Part shown: one piece after another, positions 17,822 through 27,248 of the stretch
How positions within the stretch are numbered: position 1 is the first letter of the stretch
How the letters are laid out: every line of letters starts with the position of its first letter
From: Litoreibacter meonggei
Lineage (GTDB): Bacteria > Pseudomonadota > Alphaproteobacteria > Rhodobacterales > Rhodobacteraceae
Length of the DNA stretch: 64,000 bases
NCBI RefSeq assembly: GCF_003663885.1
Contig: NZ_RCCE01000002.1
Coordinates: 558,001 to 622,000 of the forward strand
Direction: 5' to 3'
Made by a program: the position numbers and the translations under genes
The notes under the pieces: generated by a model
Told to the model about the DNA's origin: nothing
The model's database searches: none
The model's input: only the letters and a program-made list of their open reading frames with translations

Positions 17822-18022
17822 ATGAGCAAGAACGATGTTCTTCGCGTGAAGCTCGAAGTCCTCAAACGAGAGCATCGTGATCTGGACGAGGCTATTGCAG
17901 CATTGCAGGAAAAGTCGGCGCCCGATCAGCTGACACTTCGTCGGCTGAAAAAGCAAAAACTGTCGCTGAAGGACCGCATCGCGGCCCTCGACGACGAGCT
18001 TACCCCAGATATTATTGCGTGA
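17822..18022 (+). CDS. YdcH family protein (DUF465)
   Basis: A 66-residue, highly charged helical hairpin protein. The DUF465 pattern is clear: LKREHRDLDEAIAAL (about 14-28) then LRRLKKQKLSLKDRIAAL (about 38-55). The family is widespread in proteobacteria as short YdcH-like proteins without a proven function. The ATG at 17822 is the simplest start; the frame is open further upstream to 17645, but that part overlaps the leader of hsp20 and does not look coding. A GTG at 17804 is an alternative start. It stands 57 bp upstream of purE. Confidence 0.78.
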   Translation: MSKNDVLRVKLEVLKREHRDLDEAIAALQEKSAPDQLTLRRLKKQKLSLKDRIAALDDELTPDIIA

Positions 18023-18079
18023 GCAGCGCCAGCCGTTATAAGGGCGGCTTCCATCCGGCATCCTGAGAGCGGTCCCATC

Positions 18080-18574
18080 ATGACACAAGCACCCATCCCC
18101 GTTGGTATTATCATGGGCAGCCAGTCCGACTGGCCCACCATGAAGGAAGCCGCCGATATGCTTGATGCGCTTGGTATCCCTTACGAAGCCAAAATCGTAT
18201 CCGCCCATCGCACACCCGACCGGCTCTGGGACTACGGCAAAACCGCCGTTGATCGGGGTTTCCAGGTGATTATTGCAGGCGCTGGTGGTGCCGCGCACTT
18301 GCCCGGAATGATGGCGTCCAAGACCCGCATTCCGGTGATCGGCGTTCCGGTTCAAACCAAAGCCCTCTCTGGCGTAGACAGCCTTTACTCAATCCTGCAA
18401 ATGCCGCGCGGCTATCCTGTGGCGACAATGGCCATCGGCGCTGCCGGAGCTGCAAATGCGGGCCTGATGGCCGCTGGTATTCTGGCTCTACAAGACAGCG
18501 ATCTGGCCGCGCGTTTGGACAAATGGCGCGCTGACCTGTCGGCCTCCATACCGCAGGAGCCTAGCAATGACTAA
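18080..18574 (+). CDS. purE: 5-(carboxyamino)imidazole ribonucleotide mutase
   Basis: A 164-residue class I PurE that moves the carboxyl group of N5-CAIR to C4, forming CAIR in de novo purine synthesis. The substrate motifs are intact: [11 protein letters not shown] (about 10-20), SAHRTPDR (about 41-48, with the catalytic His) and [15 protein letters not shown] (about 70-84). Length is normal for the octameric enzyme. The coding sequence overlaps purK by 8 nt, and the two enzymes act in succession. The ATG at 18080 lies about 15 bases after a GAGAGCGG stretch that may serve as ribosome site. Confidence 0.97.
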   Translation: MTQAPIPVGIIMGSQSDWPTMKEAADMLDALGIPYEAKIVSAHRTPDRLWDYGKTAVDRGFQVIIAGAGGAAHLPGMMASKTRIPVIGVPVQTKALSGVDSLYSILQMPRGYPVATMAIGAAGAANAGLMAAGILALQDSDLAARLDKWRADLSASIPQEPSND

Positions 18575-19640
18575 GCCCCTGCCCACAGGCGCAACCATCG
18601 GAATTCTGGGCGGTGGCCAGTTGGGCCGGATGCTGTCGGTTGCCGCGTCGCGGCTTGGGTTCAAAACCTGCGTTTTCGAGCCGGGCGGCGACTGTCCTGC
18701 CTCACATGTGGCGAACTACCATTTCCAAGCGTCCTATGATGACACCGAAGCCCTGCGCAAATTTGGCGAAGCGGTCGATGTCATCACATACGAATTCGAG
18801 AACATCCCCACCTCAGCACTCGATCAGCTAGAGGCCCTGTGCGAAGTCCGCCCGAACCGGCGCGCCTTGACGATTAGCCAAGACCGCATGAACGAGAAGG
18901 CTTTCCTGCAAGAGATCGGCCTGAACGTCGCGCCCTTCATGGCCGTCGATACGCTCGAAGATATGCACAAAGCGGTGGCCGAAGTTGGCGCGCCGTCAAT
19001 CCTGAAGACCCGCACCTTGGGCTATGACGGAAAAGGCCAAGCACGCTTGCGTGACGCGGGCGATGCGGATGCAGCGTTCGCGGCCATGAACGGGGCCAGC
19101 GCGGTGTTGGAAGGCTTCGTAGATTTCTCCTGCGAGATTTCCGTCATTGGTGCGCGCGCTGCGGACGGTCAGGTCGCCTGTTTCGACCCGGGCGAAAACG
19201 TGCATCGCGACGGCATACTCGACACAACCACGGTTCCCGCATCCGTGCCCGCTGCCTTGCGCACTGACGCGGTTCTAATGGCGGGACGCATATTGAATGC
19301 GTTGGATTACGTGGGCGTTTTGGGGGTCGAGCTATTCGTCACCCCAGCGGGCCTGATCGTCAACGAGATCGCCCCTCGCGTGCACAATTCCGGACACTGG
19401 ACGCAAAACGGATGCGTCATTGACCAGTTCGAGCAGCATATACGCGCCGTCGCGGGCTGGCCGCTGGGTGATGGCAGCAGACATGCAGATGTTGTGATGG
19501 AAAACCTGATCGGCGCGGATATGGACAAAGTGCCGGAGCTTTCCGCCGACCCAGCCGTCGCCTTGCACCTCTACGGCAAAGCCGACGCCAAGACGGGGCG
19601 CAAGATGGGCCATATCAACCGGATCAGCCCGAAAACCTAG
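18567..19640 (+). CDS. purK: 5-(carboxyamino)imidazole ribonucleotide synthase
   Basis: A 357-residue ATP-grasp enzyme that makes N5-CAIR from AIR, bicarbonate and ATP, supplying PurE. It opens with the family motif [13 protein letters not shown] (11-23). The ATP-grasp core contains [13 protein letters not shown] (about 146-158), and a C-terminal metal-binding [14 protein letters not shown] (about 266-279) is complete. The overlap with purE by 8 nt shows coupling. The stop codon shares CTAG with the convergent lipase gene, so no terminator fits between them. Confidence 0.97.
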   Translation: MTKPLPTGATIGILGGGQLGRMLSVAASRLGFKTCVFEPGGDCPASHVANYHFQASYDDTEALRKFGEAVDVITYEFENIPTSALDQLEALCEVRPNRRALTISQDRMNEKAFLQEIGLNVAPFMAVDTLEDMHKAVAEVGAPSILKTRTLGYDGKGQARLRDAGDADAAFAAMNGASAVLEGFVDFSCEISVIGARAADGQVACFDPGENVHRDGILDTTTVPASVPAALRTDAVLMAGRILNALDYVGVLGVELFVTPAGLIVNEIAPRVHNSGHWTQNGCVIDQFEQHIRAVAGWPLGDGSRHADVVMENLIGADMDKVPELSADPAVALHLYGKADAKTGRKMGHINRISPKT

Positions 19641-20497
19641 TTGTCCGAGCTTTCGGTCCCAAGGGTCTGCTCAACGGTCTCTGTCACCGCGTCTCCGACA
19701 TCGCTGGCCGCGTCGACCACGGCATCGCCAACCTCCTCGGCGACCTGTGAAACGGTCTCTCCGACGCCTTCAGCAACGCCGGTGACCACATCGGTCAAAG
19801 TCAGGTCTCTGTCGAATTTACCTTCTTCCAAGAACTTGATGGTTTCCGCCACAACCATCGGGGCATTCATCATGAAAGTATGTGTGACAGGGAAAACCAT
19901 GTGGTCACTCATCCCCTCGATCTTGGTGCTTTCGACCGATACTTTGCCATCATCAGGCCCGTCGATCAGAACTGAATAAAACGGGTTAAGCGTTTGCGTC
20001 CCCGCAATAACACCCAACGGAAAATCAACCGGCCCCAGTGTATTTGGCAACGAATCCGGCCCCGTATGAAGCTGCGCGCCCGCAGGGCCGTTCACCCATT
20101 CAAACGGCTCCCACGAACTCAACTGGTCCACAAGCTCGGACCCTTTGTTTGGCGGGGCAAGCATGACCACCCGCCCCAAACTGGGCAGATCGTTCTCCTT
20201 GAGCCATGCTCGAACAAGGATACCGCCCATGGAATGCGTAACAAAATGAACCGGAGTATTACTGTCACATTCAGCAATCGCCGCCGGAATCGTCTCGTTC
20301 GCCAGATCCTTGATCGTTTCGGTCGTGGATGGATAGGACGGGTTAACCGTTTGGAAGCCGCTTGCCTGAAGGCTTTGCTCCATTACCGACAGTGAGAAGT
20401 TGCTTCGCGCAAGCCCGTGCAACAGCACAACACAATCTGCCATAGCGGCAGACGGAAACAGCAGACAAAGGAGGGCGAGCGATCTCATGAGTGTCAT
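19637..20497 (-). CDS. Secreted alpha/beta hydrolase (lipase/esterase-like) with 11-residue-repeat tail
   Basis: A 286-residue protein with a Sec signal peptide ([17 protein letters not shown], cleavage near residue 20). The oxyanion-loop motif [10 protein letters not shown] is at 23-32. The nucleophile elbow T87-H88-S89-M90-G91 is typical of triacylglycerol lipases, and H199 or H206 may complete the triad. It probably cleaves lipid esters in the periplasm or outside. From about residue 234 the C-terminus consists of tandem 11-residue repeats (VGETV at 245, VGDAV at 256 and 267), predicted to be an amphipathic helix. The ORF also has an ATG (M4) three codons downstream that could be the true start. 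Confidence 0.82.
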   Translation of the reverse strand: MTLMRSLALLCLLFPSAAMADCVVLLHGLARSNFSLSVMEQSLQASGFQTVNPSYPSTTETIKDLANETIPAAIAECDSNTPVHFVTHSMGGILVRAWLKENDLPSLGRVVMLAPPNKGSELVDQLSSWEPFEWVNGPAGAQLHTGPDSLPNTLGPVDFPLGVIAGTQTLNPFYSVLIDGPDDGKVSVESTKIEGMSDHMVFPVTHTFMMNAPMVVAETIKFLEEGKFDRDLTLTDVVTGVAEGVGETVSQVAEEVGDAVVDAASDVGDAVTETVEQTLGTESSDN

Positions 20498-20695
20498 ATA
20501 GTCCTTTGCATATCCCGATACACCAAGGCTTTGTTACAATGTTGCGTCATTTGAGCACGAGATAGGAATTTTCCCCGTATTTGAGGCGTGAAACCCGCCA
20601 AGACAACCGCCAATCGAACATGCTCCTGTTGACAAGCCTTACGTCGCGACCACATGTAACCGCTGATCGAAGTAGTCGTTTAAGGAGAGGCAGAT

Positions 20696-23296
20696 ATGCC
20701 CGTAGTTGTCGTCGAGTCGCCCGCAAAGGCTAAGACAATCAACAAATATCTCGGCCCCGACTACACGGTGCTTGCCTCTTACGGCCACGTCCGTGACCTT
20801 CCGCCAAAGGACGGCTCCGTCGATCCCGACAATGATTTCGACATGTTGTGGGAAGTCGCCAGCGATTCCAAAAAACACGTCAAAGCCATCGCCGACGCGC
20901 TGAAAGACGACAACAACCTGATTCTCGCAACCGACCCCGACCGCGAAGGCGAAGCGATTTCGTGGCACCTTGAAGAGACCCTGCGCAAGCGCAAGGTGAT
21001 CAAAAAGGACACCCCCGTCAGCCGCGTCGTTTTCAACGCCATCACCAAAACCGCCGTCACCGAGGCGATGAAAAACCCGCGCAAGGTGGACCAGCCTTTG
21101 GTGGACGCCTATCTGGCCCGCCGCGCGCTGGACTATCTGGTGGGCTTCAAACTATCGCCCGTATTGTGGCGCCGCCTGCCGGGTGCGAAATCCGCGGGCC
21201 GCGTGCAATCGGTGTGCCTGCGCCTGATCGTCGACCGCGAGATGGAGATCGAGAAGTTCAACGCTCAGGAATACTGGACCGTTAAAGCTATGCTCGCCAA
21301 TTCGCGCGGGCAGGAATATGAGGCCCGCCTGACCGTGCTCGCAGGCAAAAAGCTCGACAAGTTCGACATCGCCAACGACACCGCCGCCGAGCTGGCCGTC
21401 GCCGCCGTAAATTCGCGTGATCTGAAGGTCACCAGCGTCGAGGCCAAGCCCGGCTCGCGCAACCCGTCCGCGCCGTTCATGACCTCCACCTTGCAGCAGG
21501 AAGCCAGCCGCAAGTTCGGCATGGGCGCACGGCAAACCATGAGCGCAGCACAGCGTCTCTATGAGGCCGGCCACATCACCTATATGCGGACCGATGGCAT
21601 CGACATGGCGCCAGAAGCGGTCCACGCCGCCCGCGACGCGATCAAGGACAAGTTTGGCGACAAATACGTCCCGTCAGAGCCGCGCATGTACAAAAACAAA
21701 GCCAAGAACGCGCAAGAGGCCCACGAATGTATCCGCCCGACCGTGTTGTCGGCGGATACCGAGAGCTTGAAGATCATGGATGCGGATCAGCGCAAGCTCT
21801 ATGACCTGATCTACAAGCGCACCATCGCCTCGCAAATGGCCGCCGCCAAACTGGAACGGACGACCGTCCTGATCGGCTCTGGCGACGGTCAGGTTGAATT
21901 GCGCGCGTCCGGTCAGGTGATGATTTTCGACGGCTTCCTCAAGGTCTACGAAGAAGGCCGCGACGACGCTGTCATCGACGATGACGACAAGTCGCTGCCG
22001 CAGATCAGCGAAGGCGAAGCGGCACCCAAGAAGTCGGTCACACCAGAGCAACACTTCACCCAACCGCCCCCCCGCTACACAGAGGCGACCTTGGTCAAGC
22101 GCATGGAAGAACTGGGCATTGGCCGCCCGTCGACCTACGCGTCGATTGTGACCACGATCCAAGACCGCGATTACGTGGTCAAAGAGAAGAACCGCCTGAT
22201 CCCCGAGGATAAGGGGCGTTTGGTGACGGTCTTCCTGTCCAACTTCTTCAGCAAATATGTGGAATACGATTTCACCGCAGCACTTGAGGAAGAACTCGAC
22301 GACGTCTCCGCAGGCGAGCGGAACTACAAGAACGTGCTTGAACGCTTCTGGCGCGACTTCTCGGTCGCGATTGCCGAGGCGCTGGACCTGTCCATCACCG
22401 AAGTGCTGGAAAAGATCAACGACGTGCTGGCCCCGCACATCTTCCCACCGAACGAGGAAGGCACCGATCCGCGCCTATGCCCGAACTGCGGCGAAGGTCG
22501 TTTGTCAATGCGCACCGCGCGTTCCGGCGGCGCATTCATCGGCTGCTCCAGATACCCCGAGTGCAAATACACCCGCCCCTTCGGCCCGCCCAATGCGGAG
22601 CTGGAAGCCAGCGCCATTCCCCCCGAAGGCAAGTTGCTGGGCGAGGATGACGGCGACAAGATCTGGATTCACAAAGGCCGCTTTGGCCCCTACGCCCAGC
22701 GTGGCGAGGTAACCGAAGAGAACAAAAAGCCAAACCGCCAGTCGATCCCCAAAGAATGGCCGCCAGAAGACATCGACCTTGCGCAGGCCGTGCGCTTGCT
22801 GTCCCTGCCGCGCCTGATCGGGCCGCACCCTGAAGACGGGGTGAATGTCTGGGCCAATATTGGCCGCTATGGGCCGTATATCAAACACGCTGAAAGCACG
22901 TCAGATCGCGGTGGCACCAACGCCAATCTCGAAAGCCTCGAAGAAGTCTTCGATGTCGGCATGAACCGCGCGGTGCAATTGCTGGCCGAAAAAGTCGCCT
23001 CTCGTGGCGGTCGCGGTGCGGCAGCCAAAACCCTTCGCGATATGGGTGAACACCCTGACGAGGGCGGTGCAATTTCCATCATGGAAGGCAAATACGGGCC
23101 TTACGTGAAATGGGAAAAAGTGAATGCCACCGTCCCTAAAGACATTGCTCCAGACGATCTGACTGTGGATCAAGCGATCCAGTTGATCGTCGAGAAGCAG
23201 TCCAAGGGCGGCAAAAAGCGCAAGGCGCCAGCCAAGAAGAAGGCCCCTGCGAAGAAGAAAGCCGCTGCGAAGAAAAAACCGGCCGCGAAAAAATGA
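20696..23296 (+). CDS. topA: DNA topoisomerase I (type IA)
   Basis: An 866-residue enzyme that relaxes negative supercoils. The TOPRIM domain starts at the N-terminus with VVVESPAKAKTINKYLG (3-19) and contains the acidic DPDREGEAISWHLE. The catalytic tyrosine is Y296 in the HITYMRTDG motif, and the second conserved block RYTEATLVKRMEELGIGRPSTY is present. One four-cysteine zinc-finger unit (CPNC...CSRYPEC) is at about 595-625, followed by topoisomerase C-terminal repeats with GPYAQRG and GPYIKHA. The last 30 residues are a Lys/Ala/Pro-rich tail of repeated PAKKK units, histone-H1-like. The stop overlaps the next small gene by 4 nt. Confidence 0.97.
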   Translation: MPVVVVESPAKAKTINKYLGPDYTVLASYGHVRDLPPKDGSVDPDNDFDMLWEVASDSKKHVKAIADALKDDNNLILATDPDREGEAISWHLEETLRKRKVIKKDTPVSRVVFNAITKTAVTEAMKNPRKVDQPLVDAYLARRALDYLVGFKLSPVLWRRLPGAKSAGRVQSVCLRLIVDREMEIEKFNAQEYWTVKAMLANSRGQEYEARLTVLAGKKLDKFDIANDTAAELAVAAVNSRDLKVTSVEAKPGSRNPSAPFMTSTLQQEASRKFGMGARQTMSAAQRLYEAGHITYMRTDGIDMAPEAVHAARDAIKDKFGDKYVPSEPRMYKNKAKNAQEAHECIRPTVLSADTESLKIMDADQRKLYDLIYKRTIASQMAAAKLERTTVLIGSGDGQVELRASGQVMIFDGFLKVYEEGRDDAVIDDDDKSLPQISEGEAAPKKSVTPEQHFTQPPPRYTEATLVKRMEELGIGRPSTYASIVTTIQDRDYVVKEKNRLIPEDKGRLVTVFLSNFFSKYVEYDFTAALEEELDDVSAGERNYKNVLERFWRDFSVAIAEALDLSITEVLEKINDVLAPHIFPPNEEGTDPRLCPNCGEGRLSMRTARSGGAFIGCSRYPECKYTRPFGPPNAELEASAIPPEGKLLGEDDGDKIWIHKGRFGPYAQRGEVTEENKKPNRQSIPKEWPPEDIDLAQAVRLLSLPRLIGPHPEDGVNVWANIGRYGPYIKHAESTSDRGGTNANLESLEEVFDVGMNRAVQLLAEKVASRGGRGAAAKTLRDMGEHPDEGGAISIMEGKYGPYVKWEKVNATVPKDIAPDDLTVDQAIQLIVEKQSKGGKKRKAPAKKKAPAKKKAAAKKKPAAKK

Positions 23297-23457
23297 CCAA
23301 GGGGCTGCTGCTTTTGCTGGCAGTCTTTTGCGTGCTGGTCGGGTTGCTGGTTTGGGCGAAATCACGCCCTGCCCCGCACACTGCCTTGTTAGAGCGCCCC
23401 ACGATGGACGCTATCGCCCCGCAGACCTTGAATTTGCGCCACGTGTGGCCGACATAG
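23293..23457 (+). CDS. Small single-span membrane protein (54 aa), hypothetical
   Basis: An ATG overlapping the topA stop (ATGA) opens a 54-codon frame. There is an N-terminal transmembrane helix (residues 5-21, LLLLLAVFCVLVGLLVW) followed by a basic, Pro-rich tail. The overlapping start makes translational coupling to topA likely, which is the main support. I do not recognise the family and it has no catalytic features. A nitroreductase gene begins 27 nt downstream. The frame is too short for most gene callers and may be unannotated in related genomes. Confidence 0.55.
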   Translation: MTKGLLLLLAVFCVLVGLLVWAKSRPAPHTALLERPTMDAIAPQTLNLRHVWPT

Positions 23458-23484
23458 GGTCCAATCAACGGGGACCAATTCCAT

Positions 23485-24063
23485 ATGCCAACGCCAAACC
23501 CAGACGCTCTCGCGTTCTTGCTGACCCGCCGCTCGCGTCCGCATAAAACGCTCACCGGCCCTGCCCCCGACCGCGACGCGCTGCTCCCCTTGCTGACCGC
23601 AGCGGCCCGCACACCGGATCACGGCAAGCTGGAGCCATGGCGCTTCATCGTGCTGGAGCAACCAGCCCTGCACCGGCTTGCCGCTTTGACCCGCAAACGC
23701 GGGGCCGACTTGCAGCTGGACCCTGATCAAATCGAGAAAATTTCTGGAATGTTCGAGACCGCCCCGCTGTCGGTTGCCGTCGTCGCCTCCCCGAAAGCAT
23801 CCGAGAAAATTCCCGAAATTGAACAAACGCTTAGCGCAGGAGCGGTGTGCCTCGCCCTTTTGAACGCAGCACTTGCCGCAGGGTGGGGCGCAAACTGGCT
23901 GACCGGCTGGACCGCCTTCGACCGTCCGTTTCTGAACGAGGGGCTCGATCTAAACGAGCCGGAATATGTCGCTGGCTTCATTCACATGGGCACCGAGACA
24001 TCCACGCCACCTGACCGCCCCCGCCCGGACATAACCGCCATCACAACGTGGACCCGCACATGA
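23485..24063 (+). CDS. Nitroreductase family protein
   Basis: A 192-residue FMN-dependent NAD(P)H oxidoreductase of the nitroreductase fold. The N-terminal FMN-binding FLLTRRSRPHKTLTGPAP (about 11-28) and the AARTPDHGKLEPWRFIVL stretch (about 40-57) match the YdjA-like subgroup. The C-terminal GWGANWLTGW and HMGTET motifs also fit. Members are small homodimers that reduce quinones or nitro compounds; the physiological substrate is unknown. The stop overlaps the ATG of the following CysZ-like gene (ATGA). Confidence 0.9.
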   Translation: MPTPNPDALAFLLTRRSRPHKTLTGPAPDRDALLPLLTAAARTPDHGKLEPWRFIVLEQPALHRLAALTRKRGADLQLDPDQIEKISGMFETAPLSVAVVASPKASEKIPEIEQTLSAGAVCLALLNAALAAGWGANWLTGWTAFDRPFLNEGLDLNEPEYVAGFIHMGTETSTPPDRPRPDITAITTWTRT

Positions 24064-24746
24064 TTTTCTCCGACTTCGTCAAAGCTCTGGGCCAAATCGG
24101 CGACGGGCGCTTCTTGAAGGTGCTGCTCACGGGCGTCGGCCTGACGCTGGCGCTGCTCTTTGCGTTCACAGTGGCCTTCGCGTGGACCGTCGGGCTCGTG
24201 GTGCCAGACAGCTTCTCGCTGCCGTGGATCGGCGAGATCACATGGATCGACAATGTCCTGTCATGGGCCGTCGTGCCTGTCATGCTCGGGGCGTCGGTGT
24301 TCTTGATGGTGCCGGTCGCATCCGCGTTTACAGGGTTGTTTCTGGATCAAGTCGTGGACGCCGTCGAAGCGGAGCACTACCCGAACCAACCCGCCGTATC
24401 CCCTTTACCCTTAGGCGAAGCACTCACCGAAAGCGCAAAGTTCCTCGGCGTCCTTATCGCGGTGAACATCGCCGCACTGGTGCTTTATGTGATCTTCCCG
24501 CCCTTCGCGCCGCTAATCTTCTGGGGTGTGAACGGGCTGCTCCTTGGCCGCGAGTACGCCACGCTCGTAGCTCAACGCAGGCTGGGTACGGCTGGCGCGC
24601 GCGAATTCCGCAAACGCAATGGGTGGCAAATCTGGATGGCAGGAACGCTCATGGCCATTCCTTTGACCATCCCCTTCGTGAACCTGCTGATCCCAATCCT
24701 AGGCGTTGCCAGCTTCACGCATCTGTTCCACCGGCTGTCGCGCTAA
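24060..24746 (+). CDS. EI24/CysZ-like integral membrane protein
   Basis: A 228-residue polytopic protein of the EI24 domain family, which includes the sulfate permease CysZ. Hydrophobic segments are at about 22-48, 70-95 and 140-175, with a fourth near the C-terminus. The family-type block GLFLDQVVDAVEAEHYP follows the second segment. The start at 24060 overlaps the nitroreductase stop codon; the longer frame from 24048 is inside that gene. A sulfate-uptake role is possible because the window contains sat-cysC, but Roseobacter members of this family are poorly characterised. Confidence 0.82.
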   Translation: MIFSDFVKALGQIGDGRFLKVLLTGVGLTLALLFAFTVAFAWTVGLVVPDSFSLPWIGEITWIDNVLSWAVVPVMLGASVFLMVPVASAFTGLFLDQVVDAVEAEHYPNQPAVSPLPLGEALTESAKFLGVLIAVNIAALVLYVIFPPFAPLIFWGVNGLLLGREYATLVAQRRLGTAGAREFRKRNGWQIWMAGTLMAIPLTIPFVNLLIPILGVASFTHLFHRLSR

Positions 24747-24753
24747 GGCAGGC

Positions 24754-25029
24754 CTAGCTGTCTGGGCCGAACCGTTTGTAAAGGTTCATCGTGTCCGCAT
24801 TGATGTAGCCATAAATGATCGCCAGACACAGCGGCGCCCAAATCACGATCGTGATCAATGTGGTGATCGCAAATTTGCGCTTCATCCGCGGGTTCGCCGG
24901 TGCCGAGCGCGGCGTTCCGGGTGAAACCTCTCCCATCTCGCTTTGGCTGGGTGTGCCGAAGGGCAGGACGCAAAACAGCACCAGAAACCAGACGACGGCG
25001 AACACCACGATGGCGGAGGTTATGGCCAT
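24754..25029 (-). CDS. DUF1467 family membrane protein
   Basis: A 91-residue protein with two transmembrane helices (about 3-22 and 55-75). Between them is the DUF1467 signature, PFGTPSQSEMGEVSPGTPRSAPANP, split by the loop at 24-47. The C-terminal helix carries IYGYIN. The family is alphaproteobacterial and of unknown function. The start codon overlaps the stop of the mce gene by one base, so the two are co-transcribed. I recall this mce-DUF1467 arrangement as common in the group. Confidence 0.88.
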   Translation of the reverse strand: MAITSAIVVFAVVWFLVLFCVLPFGTPSQSEMGEVSPGTPRSAPANPRMKRKFAITTLITIVIWAPLCLAIIYGYINADTMNLYKRFGPDS

Positions 25030-25433
25030 CAGGCTTGCTCCAGCTCGACCAGGGTTCCGGTGAAGTCCTTGGGATGCAGGAATAACACGGGTTTGCCGTG
25101 CGCCCCGATCTTCGGCTCGCCATTGCCCAACACGCGGGCACCGCTGTCTTTCAGGCGGTCACGTGCTTCAATGATGTCATCGACTTCGTAGCAGATATGG
25201 TGAATGCCGCCAGACGGGTTTTTGTCGAGGAAACCCTGAATGGGGCTGTTTTCACCCAGCGGATAAAGAAGCTCGATCTTGGTGTTCGGGAGTTCGATAA
25301 AGACGACCGTCACACCGTGATCAGGCTCGTCCTGAGGGGCGCCAACATTTGCACCCAATGTGTCTTTGTACTGCGCGCAGGCCGCATCAAGGTCCGGCAC
25401 TGCAATTGCCACATGGTTCAGTCTGCCGATCAT
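25029..25433 (-). CDS. mce: Methylmalonyl-CoA epimerase
   Basis: A 134-residue VOC-fold metalloenzyme that interconverts (2R)- and (2S)-methylmalonyl-CoA in propionyl-CoA breakdown. Two beta-alpha-beta-beta-beta units are visible, the first from LNHVAIAVPDLDAA (5-18, H7 a metal ligand), the second from GIHHICYEVDDI (about 75-86). The C-terminal FLHPKDFTGTLVELEQ matches the family. Length is normal. Carboxylase and mutase partners are not in the window. Confidence 0.93.
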   Translation of the reverse strand: MIGRLNHVAIAVPDLDAACAQYKDTLGANVGAPQDEPDHGVTVVFIELPNTKIELLYPLGENSPIQGFLDKNPSGGIHHICYEVDDIIEARDRLKDSGARVLGNGEPKIGAHGKPVLFLHPKDFTGTLVELEQA

Positions 25434-25604
25434 AGCACTCTCCGTCAGATGTCAGTTTAATTCGAGTGGTTATGGCCGTGGGATCGCGGCACCGCAAGCA
25501 TCTACGGGTGCGTAAAATCCGCGCTGTTCACCTTCTGTTAGCCACCGCGGGTCAAGCATGGGTGTACACGCCGACTCACCCTCTCGCTACCGGAGGCCAA
25601 AAAA

Positions 25605-26327
25605 ATGCCAGATGACTACGCCTACATGACCCTAACAACCCATCCGACCGCCCAACGCCCGCTTCTGGGCCTCACGGTTCTTGTGGTCGAGGATAGCCGC
25701 TTTGCCTCGGAGGCCGTTCGACTACTGTGCATTCGCTCCGGCGCGCGTATCCGCAGGGCCGATAGCTTGACCGCCGCGCATCGGCATCTGCGGGTCTACC
25801 GACCCTCGGTTGTTATCGTGGATTTGGGGCTACCCGATGGCTCTGGCGTCGATCTGATCGCGGAACTGGCACAAGAAGACAAGGCAGCGCGTCCCGTCAT
25901 GATCGCGACCAGTGGTGCAGATGGTGATGGCTTGGCAGAGGCTGCGCTTGCAGCCGGTGCCCACGAGTTTTTGCCCAAGCCCATTGCGTCTGTCTGCGCA
26001 TTTCAGCAGACAATTCTCAAGCATCTACCACAGAACATGCATCCAACGGGCCCGCGCCAGCTCAACCACGAAATCGTCGCCCCCGACCCGATCGCATTGA
26101 ACGAAGATCTGTCCCATTTGGACGAACTGCTCGGAAGTGGTTTGGATGCGTTGCCCTATGTCGCACCGTTTCTTCAAGGTCTCTCCCGGCTTACCAACGA
26201 CGCGGAACTGGCGGGCGTATCTAAAAAGCTTACACAGGCGCAAACCAGTGCCATAGGTCGGCGGGATGCCATTCAGGCCACCCGCGACCTTATTCAGAGG
26301 CGCCTTAAAGTCCGCGAACTGGTCTAG
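25605..26327 (+). CDS. Response regulator receiver protein with C-terminal helical region
   Basis: A 240-residue protein. Residues 23-138 form a receiver domain with acidic pocket VVEDS (E29, D30), phosphoacceptor D73 in VIVDLGLP, a conserved Thr/Ser at about 102-103 and K125 in FLPKPI. Residues 140-240 are helical and resemble no DNA-binding or enzymatic output domain I know. No histidine kinase gene is nearby. It may act by protein contact, as in single-domain regulators. The ribosome site GGAGG lies 9 bases before the ATG. The 3' end shares CTAG with the convergent acetyltransferase gene. Confidence 0.88.
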   Translation: MPDDYAYMTLTTHPTAQRPLLGLTVLVVEDSRFASEAVRLLCIRSGARIRRADSLTAAHRHLRVYRPSVVIVDLGLPDGSGVDLIAELAQEDKAARPVMIATSGADGDGLAEAALAAGAHEFLPKPIASVCAFQQTILKHLPQNMHPTGPRQLNHEIVAPDPIALNEDLSHLDELLGSGLDALPYVAPFLQGLSRLTNDAELAGVSKKLTQAQTSAIGRRDAIQATRDLIQRRLKVRELV

Positions 26328-27037
26328 ACGTCTGGATCACTCGCCGCGCGGACAAGCGCTGTCAACGCACCCAGCCCTTCGATTTGCCGTCCATCCGCGT
26401 CGAAGTTCGACGGGGCCAGCCACGCCGTAAAGGCCTCCTTTAACGCGGGCCATTCGGCATCAATGCACGCAAACCAGGCGGTGTCGCGATTGCGGCCTTT
26501 CACGATAGACGCCTGCCGGAACACACCTTCGTAGCTGAACCCGTAGCGCTGTGCCGCGCGGCGTGAGCCCAAGTTCGCCGCATCGCATTTCCATTCAAAC
26601 CGGCGATACCCGGCTTCAAAGGCCCATTGCATCATCAGAAAAATTGCCTCGGTGGCGGCCACGGTGCGTTGCAACTCGGATGAGAAGTTAATGTGCCCCA
26701 CTTCGATAGAGCCGACCTCCGGCGAAATCCTCAAATAGCTGGCAACGCCGCTGAAACGGCCTGTGGCATGGGGATTTATCGCATAGAAGAACGGGTCATC
26801 GCCTCGCGTAACGTCGCGCGCCCATCTGTGATAGGCTGCTGCCGAAGCGAATGGGCCGTAAGGCAGATAATCCCAAATCGCGTCATTGGCTGAGTTCGCC
26901 CGATGTAAATCCGCCGCATGGCGGTCCGGCGCAAACCTCTCCAGCCGGACATACTGTCCTTCCAGCACACTTGCATCTGGTCGCTGAGGAGCGACCCAAC
27001 TTGCAAGCGGGCGATCGCCAATGCTACTTTTCTTCAT
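26324..27037 (-). CDS. GNAT family N-acetyltransferase (RimJ/RimL type)
   Basis: A 237-residue acetyltransferase of the GNAT_3 (RimL-like) group. The N-terminal part has VRLERFAPDRHAADLHRAN (about 30-48). The core shows IEVGHINFSSELQRTVAATEAIFLMMQWAFE and the substrate-side signature RRFEWKCDAANLGSRRAAQRYGFSYEG, both split over residues 125-200. RimJ/RimL act on ribosomal protein termini, but many relatives modify free amino acids or antibiotics, so the acceptor is unknown. It would use acetyl-CoA in the cytoplasm. The gene ends on the shared CTAG with the response regulator gene. Confidence 0.88.
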   Translation of the reverse strand: MKKSSIGDRPLASWVAPQRPDASVLEGQYVRLERFAPDRHAADLHRANSANDAIWDYLPYGPFASAAAYHRWARDVTRGDDPFFYAINPHATGRFSGVASYLRISPEVGSIEVGHINFSSELQRTVAATEAIFLMMQWAFEAGYRRFEWKCDAANLGSRRAAQRYGFSYEGVFRQASIVKGRNRDTAWFACIDAEWPALKEAFTAWLAPSNFDADGRQIEGLGALTALVRAASDPDV

Positions 27038-27248
27038 ATGTTAGACCCCGGTAATTCCCGTACATGAACCTATTCAGCATCAATCCCCACCTGTAAGGGT
27101 CTATTATGCTTCATTTTACTCCGAATTCACCTCCGTGAAACCCAGATCGAGACGCAATACTGCCACGATTGGGCGGCACTACTAGTCGAAAGTACAACTG
27201 GCCCGAAACTATCTTCGGAAACCAAACTAGGAACTATGGAGTAGATTT

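Noticed and set aside
21674-22438. A 254-codon open frame antisense to topA
   Set aside because: Lies wholly within topA and has no protein-like motif.
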